This document shows positions 23,458 to 31,015 of a DNA stretch of 32,937 nt, in pieces. Position 1 is the first letter of the stretch, and each line of letters begins with the position of its first letter. Position numbers and translations under genes: made by a program. Source of the DNA: Methylobacterium variabile (lineage in GTDB: Bacteria > Pseudomonadota > Alphaproteobacteria > Rhizobiales > Beijerinckiaceae); assembly GCF_001043975.1 (NCBI RefSeq), contig NZ_LABY01000181.1, positions 1-32,937 on the forward strand, given 5' to 3'. The notes under the pieces are model-generated. The model had not been told where the DNA came from, did not search any database, and was given only the letters and a program-made list of their open reading frames with translations.

Positions 23458-24122
23458 TGGACCTCGTTCGCCGCCACGACTGGGATCTGACGCCCGCCGA
23501 GGCGGTGGCGCTCCAGCGCCGGCTCGCCGCCGAGATCGTGGCCGACCGGCCCCTCGACCTCGGCGCCGTGCGGCTCGTCGCCGGCGTCGACGTCAGCGTG
23601 AAGAACGAGCGCTCGCACGCGGCGATCGTGGTCGCGACCTACCCGGACTTCCGGGTGGTCGAGACCGTGACGGCCCTGATGCCGACGCCGTTCCCCTACG
23701 TGCCGGGGCTGCTGAGCTTCCGCGAGGGTCCGGTGCTGGAGGAGGCGTTCGGGCGGCTCGCATCCGAGCCGGACGTCTTCCTGTTCGACGGCATGGGCAC
23801 GGCGCATCCGCGCCGCATCGGAATCGCCAGCCACATGGGCCTGTGGCTGCAGCGCCCGACCATCGGGGTCGGCAAGACCCGGCTCTGCGGCCGCAACGCG
23901 CCGCTTGACGAGGAGAAGGGCGCGCATCAGCCCCTCGTCGACAAGGGCGAGACCATCGGCGCGGTGGTGCGGACGCGGACCGCCAAGCACCCGCTGTTCA
24001 TCTCCCCGGGTCACCTCGCCGACATCCCGACGAGCGTCGCCCTGGTGCTGGCCTGCGCGCCGAAATACCGCCTGCCGGAGCCGATCCGCCTCGCCCACAA
24101 GGCGGCGGGCGCATTTGCTTGA
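23457..24122 (+). CDS. nfi: Endonuclease V
   Basis: The 221-residue enzyme cuts one base 3' of deaminated bases (inosine) in DNA or RNA. The catalytic set is intact: AGVDVS with D45, the damage wedge PYVPGLLSFREGP (Y81, E90), then LFDGMGTAHPRRIGIASHMG with D111 and His117. GVGKTRLCG takes the place of the usual GVAK-S-L segment, and FISPGHLADIPTSV follows. The length is normal. Its ATG overlaps the ychF stop, which couples it to a ribosome-associated protein. maoC begins 91 bases later, after a perfect 12-bp palindrome CTTGCGCGCAAG (24136-24147). Confidence 0.95.
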   Translation: MDLVRRHDWDLTPAEAVALQRRLAAEIVADRPLDLGAVRLVAGVDVSVKNERSHAAIVVATYPDFRVVETVTALMPTPFPYVPGLLSFREGPVLEEAFGRLASEPDVFLFDGMGTAHPRRIGIASHMGLWLQRPTIGVGKTRLCGRNAPLDEEKGAHQPLVDKGETIGAVVRTRTAKHPLFISPGHLADIPTSVALVLACAPKYRLPEPIRLAHKAAGAFA

Positions 24123-24213
24123 GGCGCCGTGGGCGCTTGCGCGCAAGAGCGTTTGCGCGGGACCTTCGCCGTGCTAGCCCGGCGGCCCGAAACGCCGCCG
24201 GACGCCGAACGCC

Positions 24214-25212
24214 ATGCCCCGCTACTGCTTCGAGGACCTTACGCCCGGCTTCCGGCTCGATTTCGGGCCGCTCGACGTCAGCCGCGACGACATCGTGGCG
24301 TTCGCCCGCGAGTTCGACCCGCAGGCCTTCCACACCGATGAGGCGGCGGCCCGTGAGAGCTTCGTCGGCGGCCTGATCGCCTCCGGCTGGCACACCTGCG
24401 CGCTCGGCATGCGCCTCGTCGCCGACGGCTTCATCCTGCAATCGACCTCGATGGGCTCGCCCGGGGTCGAGGAGGTGCGCTGGCTGCGCCCGGTGCGCCC
24501 CGGCGACGCCCTGTCGATGCGGATGAGCGTGACCGAGAGCCGGCCCTCCGGCAGCAAGCCCGACCGTGGCTTCGTGCACTTCCTGCTCGAGATCGACAAC
24601 GGCGCCGGCCAGGTGGTGATGACGCAGGATTTCTGGGCGATGTTCGGGAAGGCCGGCACCCCGCCGCTGCCGCCCCGCCCGCGCCCGCCCGAGGAACCGG
24701 CCCCGGCGGACCTCCCCGAGGGTGAGGCGCTGCTGCCGGTCCATCTCGAGGACATGCCGCTCGACCGGCCCTTCGACCTCGGCGCGCACCACTTCACCCG
24801 CGAGGACATCCTGCGCTTCGCCCGCACCTTCGACCCGCAGCCGTTCCACGTCGACGAGGCCGCGGCCGCGCGGACGCATTTCGGGGGCCTGTGCGCCTCG
24901 GGCTGGCACACCGCGGCGGCCTGGATGAAGCGCATGGTGGCGGCCCGCGACCGCGGCCGGGCGCTCGCCGTGGAGCGGGGTGAGCCGGTGGTCGAGGGCG
25001 GACCCTCGCCGGGCTTTCGCGACCTGCAGTGGCTGAAGCCCGTCTATGCCGGCGACACGATCCGCTACGACGTGACCCTGACCGAGACGAAGGCGTCGCG
25101 CACGCGGCCGGGCTGGGGCGTCGTCAGCCACACGGCGAGCGGCACCAACCAGCGCGGCGAGCCGGTATTCCGGTTCTCGGGGGCGTGGCTGGCGCCGAGC
25201 CGGGGAGCGTGA
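24214..25212 (+). CDS. Tandem MaoC-like (hot-dog) dehydratase
   Basis: The 332-residue protein has two MaoC-type hot-dog domains in one chain (about 1-145 and 170-328), joined by a Pro-rich linker. Each repeat keeps the hydratase Asp/His pair: FDPQAFHTDEAAARESF in the first and FDPQPFHVDEAAAARTHF in the second. A shared GG-L-ASGWHT segment follows each. MaoC proteins hydrate or dehydrate acyl-CoA thioesters; the substrate cannot be read. Most bacterial MaoC proteins have one domain, so this looks like an internal duplication that makes a pseudo-dimer with both sites possibly active. It converges with mtnA across a long inverted repeat. Confidence 0.9.
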   Translation: MPRYCFEDLTPGFRLDFGPLDVSRDDIVAFAREFDPQAFHTDEAAARESFVGGLIASGWHTCALGMRLVADGFILQSTSMGSPGVEEVRWLRPVRPGDALSMRMSVTESRPSGSKPDRGFVHFLLEIDNGAGQVVMTQDFWAMFGKAGTPPLPPRPRPPEEPAPADLPEGEALLPVHLEDMPLDRPFDLGAHHFTREDILRFARTFDPQPFHVDEAAAARTHFGGLCASGWHTAAAWMKRMVAARDRGRALAVERGEPVVEGGPSPGFRDLQWLKPVYAGDTIRYDVTLTETKASRTRPGWGVVSHTASGTNQRGEPVFRFSGAWLAPSRGA

Positions 25213-25260
25213 GCGGCTTCCGTCCGGCGCTCGCAACGGTACCCACGCCCTCCTCGTCGT

Positions 25261-25400
25261 TCCGGGGCCGCGCAGCGGAGCCCGGAGTGCCGAAGGCACG
25301 CCCAGAACCGCAGGTGTTTCACGGACGGTCGGACCGCGTGATGCCTGGTTCTGCATCAGCTGCGGTTCTGGATCCCGGGTTCCGCTGCGCGGCCCCGGGA
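25261..25400. repeat. Long imperfect intergenic inverted repeat between maoC and mtnA
   Basis: The outer arms (25261-25285 and 25375-25400) are reverse complements except for one substitution and one extra base. An inner perfect 12-bp pair, CCAGAACCGCAG/CTGCGGTTCTGG (25302-25313, 25360-25371), follows. It fills the 236-base gap between two converging genes and may serve as a bidirectional terminator. The style is that of dispersed palindromic repeats in high-GC alphaproteobacteria; copy number cannot be judged here. Confidence 0.7.
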
Positions 25401-25448
25401 TGACCCTGTGACGTGGAAGCGTGGTGTCTCTTTCTGCGACCGGACGGT

Positions 25449-26546
25449 CTAAGCCGCCGCCCGCCGCTCCGGATACAGCCCGAGCAGCCCCTCGCGGGTC
25501 GCCCCCGCCACACCGCGCTCGGTGATGATGCCCGTCACGAGGCGAGCCGGGGTGACGTCGAAGGCCGGGTTGGCCACCGGGCTGCCCGGCGAGACCACCG
25601 CCACCGTCGCGAAGGCGCCCTCGTCGGTGCGGCCGGTGAGGTGCGTCACCTCGCGGGCGTCGCGCTCCTCGATCGGGATGCCGGCGATGCCGTCGGTGAG
25701 CGTCCAGTCGATGGTCGAGAACGGGAGTGCTGCGTAGAACGGCACGCCGCAATCGCGGGCGGCGAGCGCCTTCAGGTAGGTGCCGATCTTGTTGCAGACG
25801 TCGCCGGTCGAGGTGGTGCGGTCCGAGCCGACGATGCAGAGATCGACTTGCCCGTGCTGCATCAGGTGCCCGCCGGCATTGTCGGCGATCACCGTGTGCG
25901 GCACGCCGTGGGCGTTGAGCTCGAAGGCGGTGAGCGCCGCGCCCTGGTTGCGCGGCCGGGTCTCGTCGACGAAGACGTGCACGGCCAAGCCGGCATCGTG
26001 CGCGACGTAGATCGGCGCCAGCGCCGTGCCCCAGTCGACGGTGGCGAGCCAGCCGGCGTTGCAGTGGGTCAGCACGTTGACAGGGCCTGACTTCCGGCGC
26101 GCGATCTCGGCGATCAGCGCCGCCCCGTGCTCGCCGATGGCCCGGCAGCTCGCCACGTCCTCGTCGGCGATGCGGGCGGCCTCCGCGAAGGCGGCGGCCT
26201 CGCGCTCAGCCGGGGAGAGCGGCTGCAGCACGGCCGCGACCCGGTCGAGGGCCCAGCGCAGGTTGATCGCGGTCGGCCGCGTCGCGGCGAGCCGCCCCCG
26301 GGCCCCGTCGAGGTTGCGGTCGGACGCGTCCTCGCGCATCGCCAGCGCCAGCCCGTAGGCGGCGGTGGCGCCGATGAGCGGCGCGCCCCGCACGATCATG
26401 GTGCGGATCGCGACCGCCGCCTCCGCCTCGCTGCGCAGAGTTTTCATCTCGAACGCGAAGGGCAGGCGGGTCTGATCGATCACGCAGACCCCCTCGCCGT
26501 CGGGCGCGGGAAAGATGGTGCGGTAGTGGCGGCCGTCGATCTTCAT
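25449..26546 (-). CDS. mtnA: S-methyl-5-thioribose-1-phosphate isomerase
   Basis: The 365-residue enzyme converts methylthioribose-1-phosphate to methylthioribulose-1-phosphate in methionine salvage. Motifs: TMIVRGAPLIGATAAYGLAL (substrate phosphate loop), NVLTHCNAGWLATVDWGTAL with the catalytic Cys, VDETRPRNQGAALTAFEL, and VGSDRTTSTGDVCNKIGTY with the catalytic Asp (canonical G-A-D-R-I-A-x-N-G-D-V-A-N-K). The Ser/Thr-rich variant of the last motif is seen in some relatives. Distinction from the eIF2B-like ribose-1,5-bisphosphate isomerase rests on these residues. No ribosome binding site is evident. It lies downstream of serA with a hairpin between. Confidence 0.93.
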   Translation of the reverse strand: MKIDGRHYRTIFPAPDGEGVCVIDQTRLPFAFEMKTLRSEAEAAVAIRTMIVRGAPLIGATAAYGLALAMREDASDRNLDGARGRLAATRPTAINLRWALDRVAAVLQPLSPAEREAAAFAEAARIADEDVASCRAIGEHGAALIAEIARRKSGPVNVLTHCNAGWLATVDWGTALAPIYVAHDAGLAVHVFVDETRPRNQGAALTAFELNAHGVPHTVIADNAGGHLMQHGQVDLCIVGSDRTTSTGDVCNKIGTYLKALAARDCGVPFYAALPFSTIDWTLTDGIAGIPIEERDAREVTHLTGRTDEGAFATVAVVSPGSPVANPAFDVTPARLVTGIITERGVAGATREGLLGLYPERRAAA

Positions 26547-26629
26547 GATGGGGGTTTAGCATGAAAGGCGGGGCGCGGGAGGCCCGTGCGGCGGCCGCAG
26601 CCGTCGAGGTCGAGGCTATTCGCTGAAGG

Positions 26630-26655
26630 GGTGGGAGGCAGTCCTGCCTCCCACC
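26630..26655 (-). terminator. Hairpin between serA and mtnA
   Basis: GGTGGGAGGCA and TGCCTCCCACC form a perfect 11-bp stem with a four-base loop, ten bases after the serA stop. A clear T-run is absent, but position and stability suit transcription termination of serA. The other part of the gap (26547-26629) holds nothing I can name. Confidence 0.65.
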
Positions 26656-26663
26656 TGCTCCTG

Positions 26664-28268
26664 TCAGAACCGCACCGCCCGAGCCCGCTTCACCTGCGGG
26701 ATCGCCTCGATCGCCCGCAGCAGATCGGGCGAGACCGGCTCGTCGACGGCAGCGAAGCAGATCGCGTCGCCGCCGGGGCGGTCGCGGCCGAGGTGGAAGG
26801 TGGCGACGTTGACGCCGGCCTCGCCCATCAGCGTGCCGAAGCGGCCGATGAAGCCCGGCTGGTCGGCGTTGCGGATGTAGAGCATGTGCGGCGCCACGGC
26901 GGCTTCCAGCGCGATGCCGCGGATCTCGACGAAGCGCGGGCGGCCGTCCTGGAACACCGTGCCGGCGGCATCGCGGGGCATGTCCTCGGCCTCGACCGTG
27001 AGGTGGAGGCGCGAGGCGTAGGGCCCCTCGACGGCGGTGCGGGTCGCGGTCTCGACCTGGATGCCGCGGGCGCGCGCCACCTCGATCGCCGAGACCATGT
27101 TGACGCCCTCCAGGAACGGCCGCAGCGCGCCGGTCACCGCGGCGGCCGTGAGCGCCCTCGTGTTCAGCTCCGCCGCCTCGCCCTCGTAGACGAGGCGGAT
27201 GCCGCGGATCGGCGCCTCGGTGAGCTGGCCGAGGAAGCTGCCGAGCTGCTCGGCGAGGCTGACGTAGGGCCGCAGGCGAGGCGCCTCCTCGGCGGAGATC
27301 GACGGGAAGTTGACCGCGTTGCGGATCGCGCCGTGGAGCAGGTAATCGCTCATCTGCTCGGCGACCTGCAGCGCCACGTTCTCCTGCGCCTCCGTCGTGG
27401 AGGCGCCGAGATGCGGCGTGCAGACCATGTTGGGATGGCCGAACAGCACGTTGTCCCGGGCCGGCTCCTCGGTGAACACGTCGAAGGCGGCGCCTGCGAC
27501 GTGGCCTGACTCGAGCGCCGCCCGCAAGGCGTGCTCGTCGACGAGGCCGCCGCGGGCGCAGTTGACGATCCGCACGCCTGGCTTGGTGCGCGCCAGCGCC
27601 TCGGCCGAGAGGATGTTGCGGGTCTTGTCCGTCAGCGGCACGTGCAGGGTGATGACGTCGGCCCGCCGCAGAAGCTCGTCGAGCTCGACCTTCTCGACGC
27701 CGAGCGCCACCGCCCGCTCGGGCGTCAGGAACGGGTCGTAGGCGATGACCCGCATCCGCAGGCCGATGCCGCGGTCGGCCACGATGGCGCCGATGTTGCC
27801 GCAGCCGATCACGCCGAGGGTCTTGGCGGTGAGCTCGATGCCGAGGAAGCGGTTCTTCTCCCAGCGCCCGGCTTGCGTCGAGGCGTCGGCCTGCGGGATC
27901 TGGCGGGCGAGGGACAGCATCAGCGCGATGGCGTGCTCGGCGGTGGTGACCGCGTTGCCGTGCGGCGTGTTCATCACGATCACGCCGCGGGCGGTCGCGG
28001 CCGGCACGTCGATCGTGTCGACGCCGATGCCGGCCCGGCCAATCACCGCGAGGCGCCCGGCCCGCTCCAGGAGCGCGCTCGTGACCCGGGTGGTCGAGCG
28101 GACGGCGAGGCCGTCATAGTCGCCGATGGCGGCGGCCAGCGCCTCCTTGTCCTTGCCGAGCTCCGGGCGGAGATCGGCCTGGATCCCGTGCTCGCGGAAG
28201 ATCGCGACGGCGGCGGGGGAGAGGGTGTCGGAGATCAGGACTTTCTTGGGTGTGGTGCTTGTGGGCAT
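26664..28268 (-). CDS. serA: D-3-phosphoglycerate dehydrogenase
   Basis: The 534-residue, long-type SerA catalyses the first step of serine synthesis, 3-phosphoglycerate to 3-phosphohydroxypyruvate. The substrate domain begins VLISDTLSP. The NAD fold shows GVIGCGNIGAIVADRG and NCARGGLVDEHAL with the active-site Arg. The catalytic His lies in TPHLGASTTEAQENVALQVA. An ASB intervening domain and a C-terminal ACT domain (NADQPGFIGRFGTLMGEAGV) follow, the usual site of serine feedback. The ATG at 28268, with GAGG six bases upstream, is preferred over 28295. serC lies 356 bases upstream on the same strand, separated by the cloverleaf-like repeat. Confidence 0.95.
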   Translation of the reverse strand: MPTSTTPKKVLISDTLSPAAVAIFREHGIQADLRPELGKDKEALAAAIGDYDGLAVRSTTRVTSALLERAGRLAVIGRAGIGVDTIDVPAATARGVIVMNTPHGNAVTTAEHAIALMLSLARQIPQADASTQAGRWEKNRFLGIELTAKTLGVIGCGNIGAIVADRGIGLRMRVIAYDPFLTPERAVALGVEKVELDELLRRADVITLHVPLTDKTRNILSAEALARTKPGVRIVNCARGGLVDEHALRAALESGHVAGAAFDVFTEEPARDNVLFGHPNMVCTPHLGASTTEAQENVALQVAEQMSDYLLHGAIRNAVNFPSISAEEAPRLRPYVSLAEQLGSFLGQLTEAPIRGIRLVYEGEAAELNTRALTAAAVTGALRPFLEGVNMVSAIEVARARGIQVETATRTAVEGPYASRLHLTVEAEDMPRDAAGTVFQDGRPRFVEIRGIALEAAVAPHMLYIRNADQPGFIGRFGTLMGEAGVNVATFHLGRDRPGGDAICFAAVDEPVSPDLLRAIEAIPQVKRARAVRF

Positions 28269-28355
28269 GGCGGCCTCGAACGGGGAATGCGCCATCGCCC
28301 CGCACGGGAGCGGGTCGGCCGGGGGTTCGTGAAATCACACCGGGTCGTGCGCTTC

Positions 28356-28551
28356 CTCCTCTCCCCGCGGGCGGAGAGAGGGCTTCGATGACCTTGTCGT
28401 CATCGAAGCGAGGCGGCAGCCAAGGGTGAGGGGGTGCTTCCGAAGGGGCCTCATCCGGAGACACCCCCTCACCCTCGCTCCGGTTTCGCCTGCGCGCGCT
28501 GCCTGCACGACGAGGTGCAGGCAGCCCTCTCCCCGCCCGCGGGGAGAGGAG
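28356..28551. repeat. Cloverleaf-like composite palindromic element between serC and serA
   Basis: Terminal arms 28356-28382 and 28525-28551 are reverse complements at 26 of 27 positions. Inside them are three perfect hairpins in a row: GCTTCGATGAC/GTCATCGAAGC (28382-28409), GGGTGAGGGGGTG/CACCCCCTCACCC (28424-28474) and GCTGCCTGCAC/GTGCAGGCAGC (28498-28525). The first and last hairpins abut the terminal arms by one base each, so the whole folds as a four-way junction in DNA or RNA. It fills most of the 356-base gap 28269-28624, which otherwise shows no gene. It may terminate or attenuate serC-serA transcription, or be a dispersed mobile palindrome. Confidence 0.8.
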
Positions 28552-28624
28552 AACCCGTGCCCGCCCGGCCGACACCGGCTCCCGCTCACGCGGGGTTCCG
28601 GCGCCTGATACGGCGATTGGCTGG

Positions 28625-29794
28625 TCAGGCCGCCTGCGTCAGGCGGGCCTTCTCCTGGGCGAAGGCCCAGTCGAGCCACGGGGTCAGGGCCTCGAGGTCC
28701 GAGGCCTCGACGGTGGCGCCGCACCAGATCCGCAGGCCGGGCGGGGCGTCGCGGTAGGCGCCGATGTCGTGGGCGACGCCCTCCCGCTCCAGCGTCGTGG
28801 CGATGCCCTTGGCGACCGACGCCACGGCCTCGGGGCCGCGCCCGACGACGTCGGGATCGCTCACCACCAGGCAGACGCTGGTGTTGGAGGCGGTGGCCGG
28901 ATCCTCGGCGAGGTTGGCGATCCAGGGCGTGCGGGCGACCCAGTCGGCGATCACGCCGGCGTTGCGGTCGGCCCGCGCCCGCAGGGCCGGCAGGCCGCCG
29001 AGCCCCTCGGCCCAGCGCAGGGCGTCGATGTAGTCCTCGACCGCCAGCATTGAGGGCGTGTTGATGGTCTCGCCCTGGAAGATGCCCTCGATCAGCTTGC
29101 CACCCTTGGTCAGGCGGAAGATCTTCGGCAGCGGCCAGGCCGGGACGTGGCTCTCGAGCCGGGCGACGGCCCGGGGCGAGAGGGTCAGCATGCCGTGCGC
29201 GGCCTCGCCGCCGAGCACCTTCTGCCAGGAGAAGGTCACGACATCGAGCTTGCCCCAGTCGAGGTCCTGCGCGAAGGCCGCCGAGGTGGCGTCGCAGATC
29301 GCCAGCCCCTCGCGGTCGGCGGCGATCCAGTCGGCGTTCGCCACGCGCACGCCCGAGGTGGTGCCGTTCCAGGTGAACACCACGTCGCGGGTCCGGGTGT
29401 CGACCGTGCCGAGGTCGGGCAGGCGGCCGTAGGGCGCCTTGATCACCCGGGCGTCGAGCTTGAGCTGCTTGATCGCGTCCGTCACCCAGGTCTCGCCGAA
29501 GGATTCCCAGGCCAGCATGTCGACCGGGCGCGGGCCCAGCAGCGACCACATCGCCATCTCGACGGCGCCGGTGTCGGAGGCCGGCACGATGCCGATGCGG
29601 TACTCGGCCGGTACCTGCAGCACCGTGCGGGTGAGGTCGATGGCTTGCTTGAGCTTGGCCTTGCCGAGCTTCGCCCGGTGCGAGCGGCCGAGGGCCGCGT
29701 CGGAGAGGGCCTCGGGCGTCCAGCCGGGGCGCTTGGCGCAGGGTCCGGACGAGAAGAAGGGCGCACGGGGGCGCGCCGCGGGGCGGTTCGTCAT
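28625..29794 (-). CDS. serC: Phosphoserine aminotransferase
   Basis: The 389-residue PLP enzyme transfers an amino group from glutamate to 3-phosphohydroxypyruvate, the second step of serine synthesis. It is of the shorter SerC branch: FFSSGPCAKRPGW at the N-terminus, GRSHRAKLGKAKL, GIVPASDTGAVEMAMWSLLG (PLP phosphate region), ICDATSAAFAQDLDW with the Asp under the pyridine ring, and TFSWQKVLGGEAAHG with Lys192 as the PLP lysine. The protein ends ARLTQAA. The ATG at 29794 has GGAAGGA eleven bases before it. serA is downstream on the same strand, so the two serine genes may share control despite the repeat between them. Confidence 0.95.
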   Translation of the reverse strand: MTNRPAARPRAPFFSSGPCAKRPGWTPEALSDAALGRSHRAKLGKAKLKQAIDLTRTVLQVPAEYRIGIVPASDTGAVEMAMWSLLGPRPVDMLAWESFGETWVTDAIKQLKLDARVIKAPYGRLPDLGTVDTRTRDVVFTWNGTTSGVRVANADWIAADREGLAICDATSAAFAQDLDWGKLDVVTFSWQKVLGGEAAHGMLTLSPRAVARLESHVPAWPLPKIFRLTKGGKLIEGIFQGETINTPSMLAVEDYIDALRWAEGLGGLPALRARADRNAGVIADWVARTPWIANLAEDPATASNTSVCLVVSDPDVVGRGPEAVASVAKGIATTLEREGVAHDIGAYRDAPPGLRIWCGATVEASDLEALTPWLDWAFAQEKARLTQAA

Positions 29795-29878
29795 GCTGTC
29801 GGTCCATCCTTCCAGATGGGCGCCTCTCGGTGGGGAGAGGTGTCCCGCCTGCCCGCATGCGCCAGGCCGGACGCGACG

Positions 29879-30103
29879 TCAACCCTCCCGCGGCGGCATC
29901 AGGCGCGCGAGATGGGCGCGGTGAGCCTCCAGGGTCATCTGGAAGTCGGCGAGCAGCGCCTGGGACAGCTCGGCGGTCCGCCCGCCCGCGGCGGCGAGGC
30001 GCTCCACCAGGACGCGCTGGCGCGCGATCCGAAGCTCGGCCTCGATGACGTGGCGCAGCGCCATCTCGAGATCTGTCTCGCGGAGCGGATCGTCCGCTGT
30101 CAT
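29879..30103 (-). CDS. Small helical protein of unknown function
   Basis: The 74-residue protein begins MTADDPLRETDLEMALRHV and is predicted almost entirely helical, with heptad-like leucines and many Arg/Glu residues. It has no signal, membrane segment or cysteines. The start at 30103 is well supported by AGGAGGG eight bases upstream; longer in-frame starts to 30460 lack support and overlap tupB antisense. It lies 84 bases upstream of serC on the same strand and is divergent from tupB. I do not recognise the family; a coiled-coil adaptor or DNA-associated protein is possible. Confidence 0.7.
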   Translation of the reverse strand: MTADDPLRETDLEMALRHVIEAELRIARQRVLVERLAAAGGRTAELSQALLADFQMTLEAHRAHLARLMPPREG

Positions 30104-30260
30104 GGCGGAGCCCTCCTGCCGCGGGCCCGGGTCGCGAACGGGCTCGACTGCTGAGCCGCCGGCGGAACGCGCACGGAAGCCGGCGGACCCTCCGTCAGTA
30201 TGGCACGGGCCGGTCCGCCCGGATAGGACGGGCACGAGGCAAGCGTGAGGTGGAGGTGAC

Positions 30261-30965
30261 ATGGACGAGTTCGGGCGCGCCCTGGGGCTTGCGGTCGCGA
30301 TGATCCTGCGGGCGGATGCCGATCTCGTCGCCATCGTCGGCCTGTCCCTGCGCGTCAGCCTCACGGCGGCCGGCCTCGGCTTCGTCCTCGGCGCCCCCCT
30401 CGGGGCGCTGCTCGCCGCGACGCGCTTTCCCGGCCGCGGCGCGCTCCTCGTCCTCGTCAACGCGCTGCTCGGCCTGCCGCCGGTCGTGGTGGGGCTGGTG
30501 CTCTACCTGCTCGTCTCGCGCTCGGGCCCCCTCGGAAGCCTGGGCCTGCTGTTCACCCCCGGCGCGATGGTGATCGCGCAAGGGGCGCTCGCCCTGCCGA
30601 TCGTGGCGGCGCTCTCGCACCGCACCTGCGAGGCGCTGTGGGCGGAGTACGGCGACGCCCTGCGGGTCGACGGCGTGGGGGCGGGGCGGGCCGCCCTGAT
30701 CCTGCTGGCGATGGCGCCGGCGCCGCTCCTCACCGCCTTCCTGGCGGCGTTCGGGCGGGCGATCGCCGAGGTCGGCGCCATCCTGATGGTCGGCGGCAAC
30801 ATCCGCGGCTACACCCGCACCATGACGACCAGCATCGCCCTGGAGACCAGCCGCGGCGACCTCGCGCTGGCCCTCGGCCTCGGCCTCGTCCTCGTCAGCC
30901 TGACCCTGCTGGTGAGCGCCGCCGCCTTCGGCATCAACCGGGTGGCGGCGCTGCCCAGGGCGTAA
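30261..30965 (+). CDS. tupB: Tungstate-type ABC transporter permease TupB
   Basis: The 234-residue inner-membrane permease has five to six membrane segments (about 22-48, 60-82, 95-115, 140-165, 195-222). The EAA-like loop lies around ALRVDGVGAGRAALILLAMA, and the TupB/WtpB-like C-terminal part (AEVGAILMVGGNIRGYTRTMTTSIALETSRGD) is almost diagnostic. It would import tungstate with TupA and an ATPase TupC. GGAGG lies five bases before the ATG. No tupC is in the window downstream; instead tupA faces it from the opposite strand. The gap 30104-30260 upstream contains a short repeat GCCCG-7-CGGGC (30217-30233). Confidence 0.9.
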   Translation: MDEFGRALGLAVAMILRADADLVAIVGLSLRVSLTAAGLGFVLGAPLGALLAATRFPGRGALLVLVNALLGLPPVVVGLVLYLLVSRSGPLGSLGLLFTPGAMVIAQGALALPIVAALSHRTCEALWAEYGDALRVDGVGAGRAALILLAMAPAPLLTAFLAAFGRAIAEVGAILMVGGNIRGYTRTMTTSIALETSRGDLALALGLGLVLVSLTLLVSAAAFGINRVAALPRA

Positions 30966-31015
30966 GTCCGCAGCGCCTTCGAAAGGCCTCGGTCGACGGC
31001 GCGGCGGTCCGGGAC

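Noticed and set aside
28382..28525. A CRISPR array or tRNA-like gene in the serC-serA gap.
   Set aside because: The arms are unrelated hairpins, not direct repeats with spacers, and there are no tRNA anticodon or T-loop signatures.
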